Source of the DNA: an uncultured Prevotellaceae bacterium
GTDB taxonomy: Bacteria > Bacteroidota > Bacteroidia > Bacteroidales > Bacteroidaceae
Assembly (NCBI GenBank): GCA_945833925.1
Contig: CAMAFX010000019.1
Location: 1-36,880 of the forward strand
Reading direction: 5' to 3'
DNA length: 36,880 nt
Shown here: positions 1-7,986 of the stretch, piece after piece
Numbering within the stretch: the first letter of the stretch is position 1
Layout: every line of letters begins with the position of its first letter
The notes under the pieces: model-generated
The model's database searches: none
Told to the model about the DNA's origin: nothing
The model's input: the letters and a program-made list of their open reading frames with translations, nothing else
Made by a program: the position numbers and the translations under genes

Positions 1-122
1 TTGTAGGTACCAATCTTTTCTGTAAATCGTCCATCACGTGGAGCTCTTACATCAGCGATAACGATGCTGTAGAACGCGTAGCTCTTGCGACCGTGACGCT
101 GCAATCTGATTTTTGTTGCCAT
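1..122 (-). CDS. rpsP: 30S ribosomal protein S16 (5' part, runs off window)
   Basis: The reverse strand from the ATG at 122 encodes [20 protein letters not shown] and continues with [14 protein letters not shown], the highly conserved N-terminus of ribosomal protein S16, a small-subunit assembly protein that binds 16S rRNA. About 40 residues are present; the remainder lies beyond base 1. The gene is preceded by a good promoter at 185-216 on the same strand, so it is probably transcribed on its own rather than from the upstream transporter gene. The identification rests on direct sequence recognition of a short but very conserved stretch. Confidence 0.95.
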   Translation of the reverse strand, partial: MATKIRLQRHGRKSYAFYSIVIADVRAPRDGRFTEKIGTY

Positions 123-184
123 AAATCTTAAAAGTTTTGTTTTTTATAGGTTTGAAATACGCTGCCAACTCGTGACAGCGGCTG

Positions 185-216
185 CAAAGTTACTGTTTTT
201 CTACGAATTGACCAAA
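185..216 (-). promoter_or_regulatory. Bacteroidetes-type promoter for rpsP
   Basis: On the minus strand TAACTTTG (185-192) matches the -7 consensus TAnnTTTG, and TTTG at 213-216 lies 20 bases further upstream, the expected spacing for the -33 element. The predicted start of transcription is about 180, leaving a leader of roughly 55-60 bases before the rpsP ATG at 122. Confidence 0.7.
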
Positions 217-223
217 ATTATTG

Positions 224-2182
224 TCATCTTTTTGCCTTCATGGCAGCTTTTATCATGTAAATGATTATTACGCAGTACATACCGAGCGACAAAAGTTCGC
301 TCAATGGGTTCTGCCACCACTCTTCGTAGTTGAACTCAATGCCACCGAATTTCAATGCTGCGGCAACCACGCCCATCAGTGCTCCGCCGGCGATGAATCC
401 GCTTGCGATGAGTGTTCCTCTTTCGCCTCGTGTGTTGTTGATTGCCTCATCCTTGGTGCGTGTAGTGACAAACCAGTTGATGGCTCCGCCGACGAGGATG
501 GGCAGGTTGAGTTCGAGTGGAATGAACATACCCAGTGCGAAGGCGAGTGCGCTGATGCCGAAAGCGTTGAGCACCAATGCAATGACGGCTCCTATGCCGT
601 AGAGCATCCAGGGTGCCTGTTCGCCGCTCATGAGCGGTTCGATGACGGCAGCCATGGCATTAGCCTGTGGTGCAGCCAGCTGACCACTTGTGAATCCGTA
701 TGTCTTGTTCAGAATCATGATGACACCAGCCACGGTAGCTGCGCTGACCAGAGTTCCGAGGAACTTCCATGTCTCCTGCTTGCGAGGTGTGGTGCCGAGC
801 CAGTAGCCAATCTTGAGGTCGGTGATGAAACCGCCAGCCATTGAGAGCGCAGTGCATACAACGCCTCCCATGATGAGTGCTGCCACCATGCCGCTTGTTC
901 CGTTCAGTCCGACCGACACCATTATTACTGAAGCCAGGATAAGCGTCATCAGTGTCATACCGCTGACAGGGTTTGAACCGACGATGGCGATGGCGTTGGC
1001 AGCCACAGTGGTGAACAGGAATGCTATGACGAACACGATGAGTATGGCAACGACACTGTGAAGGAGGTTGCCGCCCATTACGTCGAACTGGAAGAAGAGG
1101 AATGTTGTGATGAGGATGCTGATGGCACCGATGATGACGAACTTCATCGGGATGTCCTTCTGCGTCCTGTCGGTCTTCTCCTCCTTGTTGTTAGTGATGT
1201 TTGAAGCCAACGAGAAGGCACCGAGAATAATCTTGCGGCTGTTCCAGATGCCGATGACGCCAGCCATGGCTATGGCGCCGATGCCAATCAGTTTGGCGTA
1301 GCCGAAGAGAACCTCTGGCGATGCCTCGGCAGCTGTGCCCACACCCTTGTTGAGATAGTAGTCGTTCAACTCGGGCAGGATGAGTGCTATGCCTGGGATG
1401 ATTACCCACCAGACGAGCATCGAACCGCAGCAGATGATGAAGGCGTACTTCAGTCCGATGATGTAGCCCATACCGAGAACGGCAGCTCCCGTGTTCATCT
1501 TGAAGACAAGTTTCGCCTTCTCTGCCACAGTGTCGCCATAGTAGAGCGCACGGCTTGTGAAGTTCTCGTTCCAGAGTCCGAAGGTTGCTACGCAGAAATC
1601 GTAGAGACCTCCGATGATGCCAGCAAAGAGGAGAGGCTTGACCTGACCGCCGCCCTTCTCACCGGTGACCAGAACCTGGGTGCTGGCTGTTGCTTCGGGG
1701 AAGGGGTACTTACCGTGCATGTCCTTGACGAAATACTTGCGGAAAGGGATGAGGAAGAGAATGCCGAGAACTCCTCCCAGAAGAGATGCTATGAAAATCT
1801 CGAGGAAGTTGACTGTCAGTTCGGGGTACTTGCTCTGGAGAATGTAGAGTGCCGGCAAGGTGAAGATGGCACCAGCTACAATCACACCGCTACATGCACC
1901 GATGCTCTGTATGATGACGTTCTCGCCGAGCGCACCCTTGCGTCGGGTGGCGCCTGACACGCCAACGGCAATGATGGCTATGGGGATGGCTGCCTCGAAT
2001 ACCTGCCCGACTTTCAGTCCGAGGTAGGCACATGCTGCGCTGAACAGAACAGCCATTATGATTCCCATGCTTACAGAGTAGAAGGTCACCTCCTTTGGGT
2101 TTGAGTCGCGAGGCATCAGTGGTTCGTACTTCTCGCCCTCTTGCAGCTCGCGCATAGCGTTTTCTGGTAGTCCTTGATTCAT
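224..2182 (-). CDS. OPT/YSL family oligopeptide transporter
   Basis: The 652-residue protein is almost entirely hydrophobic, with a dozen or more candidate membrane segments, starting near residue 35 (VSMGIIMAVLFSAACAYLGL). It carries hallmarks of the bacterial OPT (oligopeptide transporter) family: an N-terminal YxGLKVGQVFEAAIPIAI segment, a KYPFPEATASTQVL-like block around residue 160, and an NPVSGMT block in the second half. OPT proteins are proton-coupled importers of small peptides or metal chelates in the inner membrane; the substrate here cannot be read from sequence. Length fits bacterial members. It follows a DUF4923 lipoprotein gene by 47 bases on the same strand and has no evident promoter of its own, so the two are probably co-transcribed. 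Confidence 0.9.
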   Translation of the reverse strand: MNQGLPENAMRELQEGEKYEPLMPRDSNPKEVTFYSVSMGIIMAVLFSAACAYLGLKVGQVFEAAIPIAIIAVGVSGATRRKGALGENVIIQSIGACSGVIVAGAIFTLPALYILQSKYPELTVNFLEIFIASLLGGVLGILFLIPFRKYFVKDMHGKYPFPEATASTQVLVTGEKGGGQVKPLLFAGIIGGLYDFCVATFGLWNENFTSRALYYGDTVAEKAKLVFKMNTGAAVLGMGYIIGLKYAFIICCGSMLVWWVIIPGIALILPELNDYYLNKGVGTAAEASPEVLFGYAKLIGIGAIAMAGVIGIWNSRKIILGAFSLASNITNNKEEKTDRTQKDIPMKFVIIGAISILITTFLFFQFDVMGGNLLHSVVAILIVFVIAFLFTTVAANAIAIVGSNPVSGMTLMTLILASVIMVSVGLNGTSGMVAALIMGGVVCTALSMAGGFITDLKIGYWLGTTPRKQETWKFLGTLVSAATVAGVIMILNKTYGFTSGQLAAPQANAMAAVIEPLMSGEQAPWMLYGIGAVIALVLNAFGISALAFALGMFIPLELNLPILVGGAINWFVTTRTKDEAINNTRGERGTLIASGFIAGGALMGVVAAALKFGGIEFNYEEWWQNPLSELLSLGMYCVIIIYMIKAAMKAKR

Positions 2183-2229
2183 TGTGTTTCAGTTTTGTGG
2201 ATAACGTCAGTACTACTGTGTGGAGATGC

Positions 2230-2907
2230 TTATCGTGACATCTTCCAGCCCATCTTCATGCCGCTGTAGTTGCCTAAAAGTGAGCTGAGTGTTGAGTTGC
2301 CGGCACCCAGCTTTGTTGCCATGCTGAGCAGTGTGCTTGTATCAAACAGCATGTAGAGCTGGTTGGCGTTGATGGTTGTCGTGCAGGTGAGGCTTGCAAT
2401 ACCCAGTGCTCCCTTCATGGTCAGTGTGTTGCCGTTGAGGGTGTATGTTCCCTTGGTTGTCTTGCCACCGACAGTCATTGTTACGTTGCCGTTGTCATCA
2501 AAGGTGAACTTGCTCACACCCTTTGTCAGACCTACCTTGCCGAGCTGCGAACCGAGAGTGTTCTGTATCTTGTTGCTTGCCACCTGTCCGCCAAGTTGTG
2601 CGAGCATGTTGGAAGACTCGAATGTCACGGCTGGTTCGTCGTATGTCCATGTGCCGACGATGGAGTTCTTGTTCATCGAACCGCCTCCGAGCAGATTGGT
2701 CAGGATGTTGAGACCGGTAGCTGCCAGTGAAGATGCTGTGCTGCCGTTGCTTGTGTTGTTTCCGATAACTGAAGATGCTACGCTGCCGAGCACACTGCCG
2801 TTGCCTGCACCTGTCAGAGTTTTATCGGCTCCTGCGGCAGCCATGCCGCATCCTGTCAAACTCAATGTTGCAACTGCTATTGCAGCTAAGGTGAAAATCT
2901 TTTTCAT
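2230..2907 (-). CDS. DUF4923 family lipoprotein
   Basis: The 225-residue product starts with a lipoprotein signal peptide: a basic MKK, a hydrophobic run, and the lipobox LTGC with the lipidated cysteine at residue 20. A Ser/Gly/Asn-rich linker follows to about residue 75. The C-terminal half begins NSIVGTWTYDEPAVTFES and alternates polar and hydrophobic residues in a lipocalin-like beta pattern (VSKFTFDDNGNVTMTVGGKTTKG), typical of the Bacteroidetes family DUF4923. Function is unknown; a periplasmic or outer-membrane-anchored location is expected. It lies directly upstream of the OPT transporter gene on the same strand. The family name is given from memory of its characteristic layout, so the lipoprotein call is firmer than the DUF number. 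Confidence 0.8.
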   Translation of the reverse strand: MKKIFTLAAIAVATLSLTGCGMAAAGADKTLTGAGNGSVLGSVASSVIGNNTSNGSTASSLAATGLNILTNLLGGGSMNKNSIVGTWTYDEPAVTFESSNMLAQLGGQVASNKIQNTLGSQLGKVGLTKGVSKFTFDDNGNVTMTVGGKTTKGTYTLNGNTLTMKGALGIASLTCTTTINANQLYMLFDTSTLLSMATKLGAGNSTLSSLLGNYSGMKMGWKMSR

Positions 2908-3024
2908 ATATTCCTTTTGTTTTATTGTGTGTTGATGTTTCTTTCTGGATGATGTGCGCAGGTTTAGTTGCCATGTCTATGTCTGAGACACGTTGCCCCT
3001 GCCTGCAGAGCCTCTCCCTCAGAC

Positions 3025-3969
3025 TTAATGTTTCTCTTCTTCTGTCAGAGTGCTTCTTGCTTCAATGAGGTTCGTGAATGTTGTTGGGAACGGAGTCTCG
3101 AACTGCATCGGCTGTCCGGTGATGGGGTGGTAGAAGAATAGTCGATAAGCGTGCAGGCACAGACGACCGAGAGGGTTAGGCATGTACTCGCCGTCGATGC
3201 CATATTTAGGATCGCCGATGACAGGGTGACCGAGTCCCTGCATGTGAACGCGAATCTGGTTCTTTCTGCCGGTTTCCAGACGCAGCTCAACAAGCGAGTA
3301 TTTGTCGGTAGCCTTCAGTGTGTGGAAGTGTGTCACGGCATACTTGCCGCCGTTGTCCGTTTCGCTGGCGTATGTGATGAACGCCTTGTTGTCCATGAGC
3401 CAGTTCTTGACGGTTCCGCCTTCCATCTCCATCTTGCCTTGAAGTACGGCAACGTAGCGTCGGTCGTAGACCATGTTTTTCCAGTCCGACTCAAGAATTC
3501 GTGCTGCCTCGATGGTCTTGGCATATATCATCAGTCCGCTGGTGTCGCGGTCGAGACGGTGCACCACGTGTGCGTGGCACTTGAAATGTCTTCTGGTAAA
3601 ATACTCGTCAAGGACGGTCTTGACGCAGAACTGCCTGGCTGTGGCAGCCATGCTCAGTATGCCTGCGTTTTTCTCTATCACGACGATGTCCTTGTCTTCG
3701 TAGACAATCTTCACCCATTTGTTCTGCAGTTGGGTGCTTCGACGGTGCTTGCTGACCTGTACTGTCATGCCTGGCTGGAGCCGGTAGTCGTACTGGGTGA
3801 CAAGTTTTCTGTCTACACTTACTCCGTGTCCCTTGAGTATGTCCTTGAGTTTGTTACGGCTGATGCCGGACATCTGTCTCTGCAGGAACTCGGTAAGTGT
3901 GCAGGGTTCCTTTACTGTGAATGTGTTGTATTTGGTGGCTGCGTATGCCTCGCCGGATAGGTTTCTCAT
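3025..3969 (-). CDS. RluA-family 23S rRNA/tRNA pseudouridine synthase
   Basis: The protein has an N-terminal S4-like RNA-binding domain (CTLTEFLQRQM, then NKLKDILKGHGVSVD) followed by the RluA catalytic domain. The signature HRLDRDTSGLMIYAK holds the catalytic aspartate, and the later GRKNQIRVHMQGLGHPVIGD block is also diagnostic. It isomerises uridine to pseudouridine in rRNA or tRNA; the exact site cannot be assigned. The open frame extends to 4035, but the -7 promoter element at 3990-3997 lies inside that extension, so the start at 3969 (MRNLSGEAYAATKYN) is chosen, giving 314 residues. The upstream gene is a TrmH-type RNA methyltransferase on the same strand, so two RNA-modification genes sit side by side although each seems to have its own transcription start. 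Confidence 0.92.
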   Translation of the reverse strand: MRNLSGEAYAATKYNTFTVKEPCTLTEFLQRQMSGISRNKLKDILKGHGVSVDRKLVTQYDYRLQPGMTVQVSKHRRSTQLQNKWVKIVYEDKDIVVIEKNAGILSMAATARQFCVKTVLDEYFTRRHFKCHAHVVHRLDRDTSGLMIYAKTIEAARILESDWKNMVYDRRYVAVLQGKMEMEGGTVKNWLMDNKAFITYASETDNGGKYAVTHFHTLKATDKYSLVELRLETGRKNQIRVHMQGLGHPVIGDPKYGIDGEYMPNPLGRLCLHAYRLFFYHPITGQPMQFETPFPTTFTNLIEARSTLTEEEKH

Positions 3970-3989
3970 TATATATGATATTTGGACTG

Positions 3990-4023
3990 CAAAGTTACGC
4001 ATTTTTTCTGGCTTCTCTGCAAA
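3990..4023 (-). promoter_or_regulatory. Promoter for the RluA-family gene
   Basis: TAACTTTG on the minus strand (3990-3997) matches the Bacteroidetes -7 element, and TTTG (4020-4023) lies 22 bases upstream. Its position rules out the longer reading frame starting at 4035 and supports the ATG at 3969. Confidence 0.65.
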
Positions 4024-4085
4024 GATTCGGTGCAAATGTTAAGAACAGTGACTTTTTGGGATTATTGTAGTTTTTGATTCAAGCG

Positions 4086-4109
4086 GTGCTCGGGCAGAGT
4101 CTCGAGCAC
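4086..4109 (-). terminator. Weak hairpin after the TrmH-type methyltransferase gene
   Basis: GTGCTCG (4086-4092) pairs with CGAGCAC (4103-4109), forming a 7-bp stem immediately after the stop codon at 4116. No run of T follows on the minus strand, so this may only be a transcript-end stabilising hairpin. Confidence 0.35.
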
Positions 4110-4115
4110 TGGTTC

Positions 4116-4958
4116 TCAAGCATTAATACTTCTTTGGCGCACAGCCTCAAACAGAAGGATGGCTGCGCTGACAGAGACGTTGAGCGAGTCGAGTTTGCCG
4201 AGCATCGGGATGCGTATGTGAGCGTCGGCAGCCTTTCTCCACTGTGGAGTAAGACCGGATGCCTCGGTTCCCATGACGATGGCGGTTCCGCTCGTCATTG
4301 GTGTGTCGTAGTATAGTTTGGAGTCCTGCAACTGAGCGGTAAGAATCTGTATCTTTTTTGTCTTGAGGAAGTCAATGCACTCCTCGGAACTGCACGCAAC
4401 GCATGGCACGTTGAAGATGGCGCCTATGGAACTGCGTATCAGGTTGGGGTTGTAAAGATCGGTTAGTGGGTCGCACACGATGATGGCGTCAGCACCCGAG
4501 GCGTCCGCGCTGCGCAGCACAGCCCCCAGGTTACCGGGTTTCTCCACGCCTTCCAGAACCACTATGAGCGGATTGTCCTGCAGTTTCAGTTCGCTGAGGG
4601 TGGTGTGCCTCTCTCTGACAAGCGCCTTCACGCCCTCGGTTCCCCCACGGTAGGCAATCTTCTCGTAGAGTTGTTTGGAGACAGCGATGCGCTCGCACGT
4701 ATCGGGCAGCGAACCGATAAGCATTCCGGCAGTCGGTTCCTCGATGCCAGCCTTGTTGCTTGTGCCGTCGGCAATGGGTCCGGTAATGTCGGGGCAGAAG
4801 TAGACACTATCCACCTCATAACCAGCCTGCACGCAGTGCATCAGTTCCCTCTTTCCCTCTACTACGAACAGTTTGCTTTCGCGTCGGGCTGCTGACTTCT
4901 GCTCAAGTAGGTTGAGCCTCTTTATCTTGCTGTTTTGTGTGCTTGTTATGATTTCCAT
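4116..4958 (-). CDS. TrmH/SpoU-family RNA 2'-O-methyltransferase
   Basis: The 280-residue protein has the two-part layout of SpoU methyltransferases. An N-terminal substrate-binding domain (STQNSKIKRLNLLEQKSA, then LFVVEGKRELMHCV) is followed by the trefoil-knot SAM-binding domain. Motif 1 is EGVEKPGNLGAVLRSADA, motif 2 GTAIVMGTEASGLTPQW, and motif 3 IRIPMLGKLDSLNVSVSAAI, all intact. The enzyme 2'-O-methylates a ribose in rRNA or tRNA using SAM; the target nucleotide is not determinable. It lies directly downstream of the glyA terminator and upstream of a pseudouridine synthase. No promoter is visible in the short gap after glyA, so it may depend on read-through. Confidence 0.92.
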   Translation of the reverse strand: MEIITSTQNSKIKRLNLLEQKSAARRESKLFVVEGKRELMHCVQAGYEVDSVYFCPDITGPIADGTSNKAGIEEPTAGMLIGSLPDTCERIAVSKQLYEKIAYRGGTEGVKALVRERHTTLSELKLQDNPLIVVLEGVEKPGNLGAVLRSADASGADAIIVCDPLTDLYNPNLIRSSIGAIFNVPCVACSSEECIDFLKTKKIQILTAQLQDSKLYYDTPMTSGTAIVMGTEASGLTPQWRKAADAHIRIPMLGKLDSLNVSVSAAILLFEAVRQRSINA

Positions 4959-4973
4959 TGCTGAGTTGCCGGT

Positions 4974-5020
4974 TTATAAAAAAGAGACGGGTAAGCGCAC
5001 GTTGAGGCACGCTTACCCGT
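4974..5020 (-). terminator. Intrinsic terminator of glyA
   Basis: ACGGGTAAGCG (4987-4997) and CGCTTACCCGT (5010-5020) form a perfect 11-bp stem with a 12-base loop. On the minus strand it is followed by CTCTTTTTTATAAACC. It lies 17 bases past the glyA stop codon and 29 bases before the methyltransferase start codon. Confidence 0.85.
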
Positions 5021-5036
5021 ATCATGTATTTCTTGA

Positions 5037-6317
5037 TTAGTATGCGAACATTGGGTAGTTTGCCATTGTGGCGTTAACCTCCTTGCGAACATCTGCGATG
5101 ACCTGCTCGCTTTCTGGGTCGTTCAGTACGCGCTCAATCCATGCTGCAATCTGCTTCATGAGGTCCTCCTTGGCACCACGGCTGGTGATGGCAGGAGTTC
5201 CGAGGCGGATGCCGCTGGTCTGGAATGCACTGCGTGAATCGAATGGCACCATGTTCTTGTTGACGGTGATGTCGGCAGCCACGAGAGCCTTCTCTGCCAC
5301 CTTACCTGTCAGGTCGGGGTACTTGCCGCGAAGGTCAACAAGCATAGAGTGGTTGTCCGTACCGCCGCTGACGATGTTGAAGCCACGCTGTATGAGTTCG
5401 TCTGCCAAAACGGTAGCGTTGGTCTTTACCTGCTGAGCCCACTCCTTGAACGCAGGTGTGAGAGCCTCGCCGAAGGCAACAGCCTTGGCAGCGATGACGT
5501 GCTCCAGTGGACCGCCCTGCTGACCAGGGAATACTGCGCTGTTGAGCAGCGCGCTCATCATCTTCACCTCGCCCTTTGGAGTCTTCTTTCCCCATGGGTT
5601 GGGGAAGTCCTTGCCCATAAGGATGATACCGCCACGTGGACCGCGGAGAGTCTTGTGTGTGGTACTTGTTACGATGTGAGCATACTTCACGGGGTTGTCG
5701 AGTACGCCGGCTGCGATAAGACCAGCGGGGTGAGCCATGTCAATCATGAGCAGTGCGCCGACTTCGTCTGCAATCTTGCGCATACGTGCATAGTCCCACT
5801 CGCGGCTGTAAGCGCTGCCGCCACCGATAATCAGCTTTGGCTTGCACTCCTTGGCAAGGCGCTCCATCTCGTCGTAGTCAACGCGACCAGTCTCCTTGTT
5901 CAGGTTATAACCAACAGGATTGTAGAGGATACCGCTGGTGTTAACGGCTGAACCGTGCGAAAGGTGACCTCCGTGGTCGAGGTTCATACCCATGAATGTG
6001 TCGCCGGGGTTCAGTACGGTGAGAAGCACTGCGGCGTTAGCCTGTGCACCAGAGTGTGGCTGCACGTTAGCGTATTCTGCACCGAAAAGTTCCTTTACTC
6101 TGTCAATAGCCAACTGTTCCACCTTGTCTACAACCTCGCAACCGCCGTAGTAACGCTTGCCGGGGTAGCCTTCGGCATACTTGTTTGTGAGGCAACTGCC
6201 CATGGCTTCCATTACCTGTGGGCTTACGGAGTTCTCGCTGGCAATCAGTTCGATACCTCTTGCCTGTCGCTGATGTTCTTCTTCGATTAGCTCAAAAATT
6301 CTGGTGTCTCTTTCCAT
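5037..6317 (-). CDS. glyA: Serine hydroxymethyltransferase
   Basis: This 426-residue PLP enzyme interconverts serine and glycine while charging tetrahydrofolate with a one-carbon unit, feeding purine, thymidylate and methionine synthesis in the cytoplasm. Recognisable blocks are the N-terminal [20 protein letters not shown], the [20 protein letters not shown] substrate region, [10 protein letters not shown], and the PLP-lysine motif [15 protein letters not shown] with Lys222 as the Schiff-base residue. Length matches the bacterial family. A strong terminator follows. Upstream on the same strand, after a 71-base AT-rich gap, is pyrI, so nucleotide-related genes cluster here; purT, also linked to formate/one-carbon metabolism, lies further right. 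Confidence 0.98.
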   Translation of the reverse strand: MERDTRIFELIEEEHQRQARGIELIASENSVSPQVMEAMGSCLTNKYAEGYPGKRYYGGCEVVDKVEQLAIDRVKELFGAEYANVQPHSGAQANAAVLLTVLNPGDTFMGMNLDHGGHLSHGSAVNTSGILYNPVGYNLNKETGRVDYDEMERLAKECKPKLIIGGGSAYSREWDYARMRKIADEVGALLMIDMAHPAGLIAAGVLDNPVKYAHIVTSTTHKTLRGPRGGIILMGKDFPNPWGKKTPKGEVKMMSALLNSAVFPGQQGGPLEHVIAAKAVAFGEALTPAFKEWAQQVKTNATVLADELIQRGFNIVSGGTDNHSMLVDLRGKYPDLTGKVAEKALVAADITVNKNMVPFDSRSAFQTSGIRLGTPAITSRGAKEDLMKQIAAWIERVLNDPESEQVIADVRKEVNATMANYPMFAY

Positions 6318-6388
6318 TGTTTTCGTCTTGGCTATTGTCTTAGCCTGTTGATAAATAAATAATTATACTAATTTTACCTTCTATTGAA

Positions 6389-6844
6389 TTATACAAGTTT
6401 CACCCCTTCCAGTTTCTGCTGCTGGTTGCAGTAGTGGCAACAACAGATGCCTGCTTCCTTGTTGATGACGTGGAAGAGTGTGCGCATAGGCTCGTTGTTG
6501 GTGATGCACTTGGGGTTGCCGCACTTGATGATGCCGTGCAGTTCGTCGCTGAGCACCACAGTCTTCTTCTCCACAATCTCGTAGTCGCGGATGATGCAGA
6601 GCGTTACGTTGGGCGTTATTACAGCCAACTGGTTCAGTTCGTCGTCGGTGAAGAACTTGTTTGCTATCTTGATGATGCTCTTGCGACCCATGGTCTTGCT
6701 CTTGAGGTTGAATCCAACGGTTACCTCCGAGCGCACGTTCTCGAGATGCAGAAGGTTGACGACGTCAAACAACTTGGAACTTGGGATGTGATCGATTACA
6801 GTACCATTCTCGAGTGCTGCAACTTGTAATGTTTCTCTTTTCAT
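6389..6844 (-). CDS. pyrI: Aspartate carbamoyltransferase regulatory chain
   Basis: The 151-residue protein has the PyrI layout. The N-terminal allosteric nucleotide-binding domain ([21 protein letters not shown]) is followed by [24 protein letters not shown] and a C-terminal zinc-binding domain. Zinc ligands are visible as CGNPKC (C-x4-C) and the later CHYC (C-x2-C), which dock the chain to the catalytic subunit. It confers CTP/ATP control on the first committed step of pyrimidine synthesis. The gene begins one base after the pyrB stop codon, so they are translated from one mRNA and should assemble as the class B ATCase dodecamer. Having pyrI implies an allosterically regulated enzyme, as in enterobacteria and many Bacteroidetes. 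Confidence 0.97.
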   Translation of the reverse strand: MKRETLQVAALENGTVIDHIPSSKLFDVVNLLHLENVRSEVTVGFNLKSKTMGRKSIIKIANKFFTDDELNQLAVITPNVTLCIIRDYEIVEKKTVVLSDELHGIIKCGNPKCITNNEPMRTLFHVINKEAGICCCHYCNQQQKLEGVKLV

Positions 6845-6845
6845 A

Positions 6846-7799
6846 TCAGTCGATTATGGTAGTGTCGTTTTTGATTTCTTCGAGTGTGTAGCCCAGTGCG
6901 TCGCAGATGAGAGCCTGGCGGGCGAAGAGTCCGTTGCCGGCCTGCTGGAAGTAGTAGGCGTACTTTGTGTCGTCTATGCAGTATTCAATCTCGTTGACGC
7001 GTGGCAGTGGGTGCAGAATCTTCATATTGTCCTTTGCCTTTGCCAGCATGTCCTTCTTCAGCAGGTAACTGTCCTTCACGCGCTCGTATTCCATGAGGTC
7101 GGTGAAGCGCTCGCGCTGTACGCGGGTCATGTAGAGAATGTCGGCGCCAGAGATGACGTCGGCATCAAAGTCCTTCGTCTCAACGTACTTGATGTTGTGC
7201 TCCTTGCAGTAGTCCTTGTAGTACTGAGGCATGGCAAGTTCGTCGGGCGCGATGAAATGGAAGGTGGGGTTGAAGTGGCGCATCGCCATGAGCAGGCTGT
7301 GCACCGTACGGCCGTATTTGAGGTCTCCCACCATGTAAATGTTCAGGTTGTCCAGTGTTCCCTGTGTCTTGTAGATGCTGTAAAGGTCAAGCATCGTCTG
7401 CGAGGGGTGCTGGTTTGCTCCGTCGCCTGCGTTGACGATGGGTATCGGAGCCACCTCGCTGGCATATCTGGCAGCGCCTTCAAGATAGTGGCGCATTACG
7501 ATGATGTCGGCATAGTTGCTGACCATCATTATGGTGTCCTTCAGCGTTTCGCCCTTGGTGCCGCTTGTTACTTTAGGATCGGCGAAACCTATAACACGAG
7601 CTCCCAAACGGTTCGCCGCTGTCTCGAAACTGAGTCGAGTGCGGGTTGAGGGTTCGAAAAAGAGTGTAGCCACAACCTTGCTTTCGAGGAGCTTTCTGTT
7701 GGGGTGACGCTCGAATTCAGTTGCCATTTGCAGGAGGTATTCAATCTTTTCTCTCGAATGTTCTGCAATTGTAACCAGACTGCTTGTCTTGCGATTCAT
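6846..7799 (-). CDS. pyrB: Aspartate carbamoyltransferase catalytic chain
   Basis: The product joins carbamoyl phosphate and aspartate to N-carbamoylaspartate. The carbamoyl-phosphate motif [15 protein letters not shown] is intact, as are [13 protein letters not shown], the [13 protein letters not shown] block, and the aspartate-domain HPLPRVNEI. The open frame runs back to 7847, but a -7 promoter element occupies 7845-7852. The ATG at 7799 ([19 protein letters not shown]) also matches the family's usual N-terminus, giving about 317 residues. It is co-transcribed with pyrI (one-base gap) and divergent from the penicillin-binding protein gene. Confidence 0.97.
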   Translation of the reverse strand: MNRKTSSLVTIAEHSREKIEYLLQMATEFERHPNRKLLESKVVATLFFEPSTRTRLSFETAANRLGARVIGFADPKVTSGTKGETLKDTIMMVSNYADIIVMRHYLEGAARYASEVAPIPIVNAGDGANQHPSQTMLDLYSIYKTQGTLDNLNIYMVGDLKYGRTVHSLLMAMRHFNPTFHFIAPDELAMPQYYKDYCKEHNIKYVETKDFDADVISGADILYMTRVQRERFTDLMEYERVKDSYLLKKDMLAKAKDNMKILHPLPRVNEIEYCIDDTKYAYYFQQAGNGLFARQALICDALGYTLEEIKNDTTIID

Positions 7800-7844
7800 A
7801 GACTTTGGTTTTGTTTTTGTTGTTAAAAAGTCGTTTTTCGAACC

Positions 7845-7852
7845 CAAAATTA
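7845..7852 (-). promoter_or_regulatory. -7 element for pyrBI
   Basis: TAATTTTG on the minus strand matches TAnnTTTG about 45 bases upstream of the pyrB ATG at 7799. No convincing -33 element was seen; a run of A/T lies there instead. Confidence 0.55.
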
Positions 7853-7931
7853 CAAAAAAAATAACTTATAGTTACTTCGGAAGCTTTTAATGTGCAAAAA
7901 AATATTGTTTGATTCAAAAATCAACCTTCGC

Positions 7932-7964
7932 TTGCGTACTTTAGTATATTTTTTTATATCTTTG
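7932..7964 (+). promoter_or_regulatory. Promoter for the class A PBP gene
   Basis: TATCTTTG (7957-7964) is a full -7 match and TTG (7932-7934) sits about 22 bases upstream. Transcription should start near 7970, giving a leader of about 15-17 bases before the ATG at 7987. Confidence 0.65.
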
Positions 7965-7986
7965 CAAAAATATTCTTTATAAACGG

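Noticed and set aside
7848..7931. Pyrimidine-responsive attenuator for pyrBI
   Set aside because: The AT-rich gap shows no leader peptide, paired hairpins or T-tract; only the promoter element could be supported.
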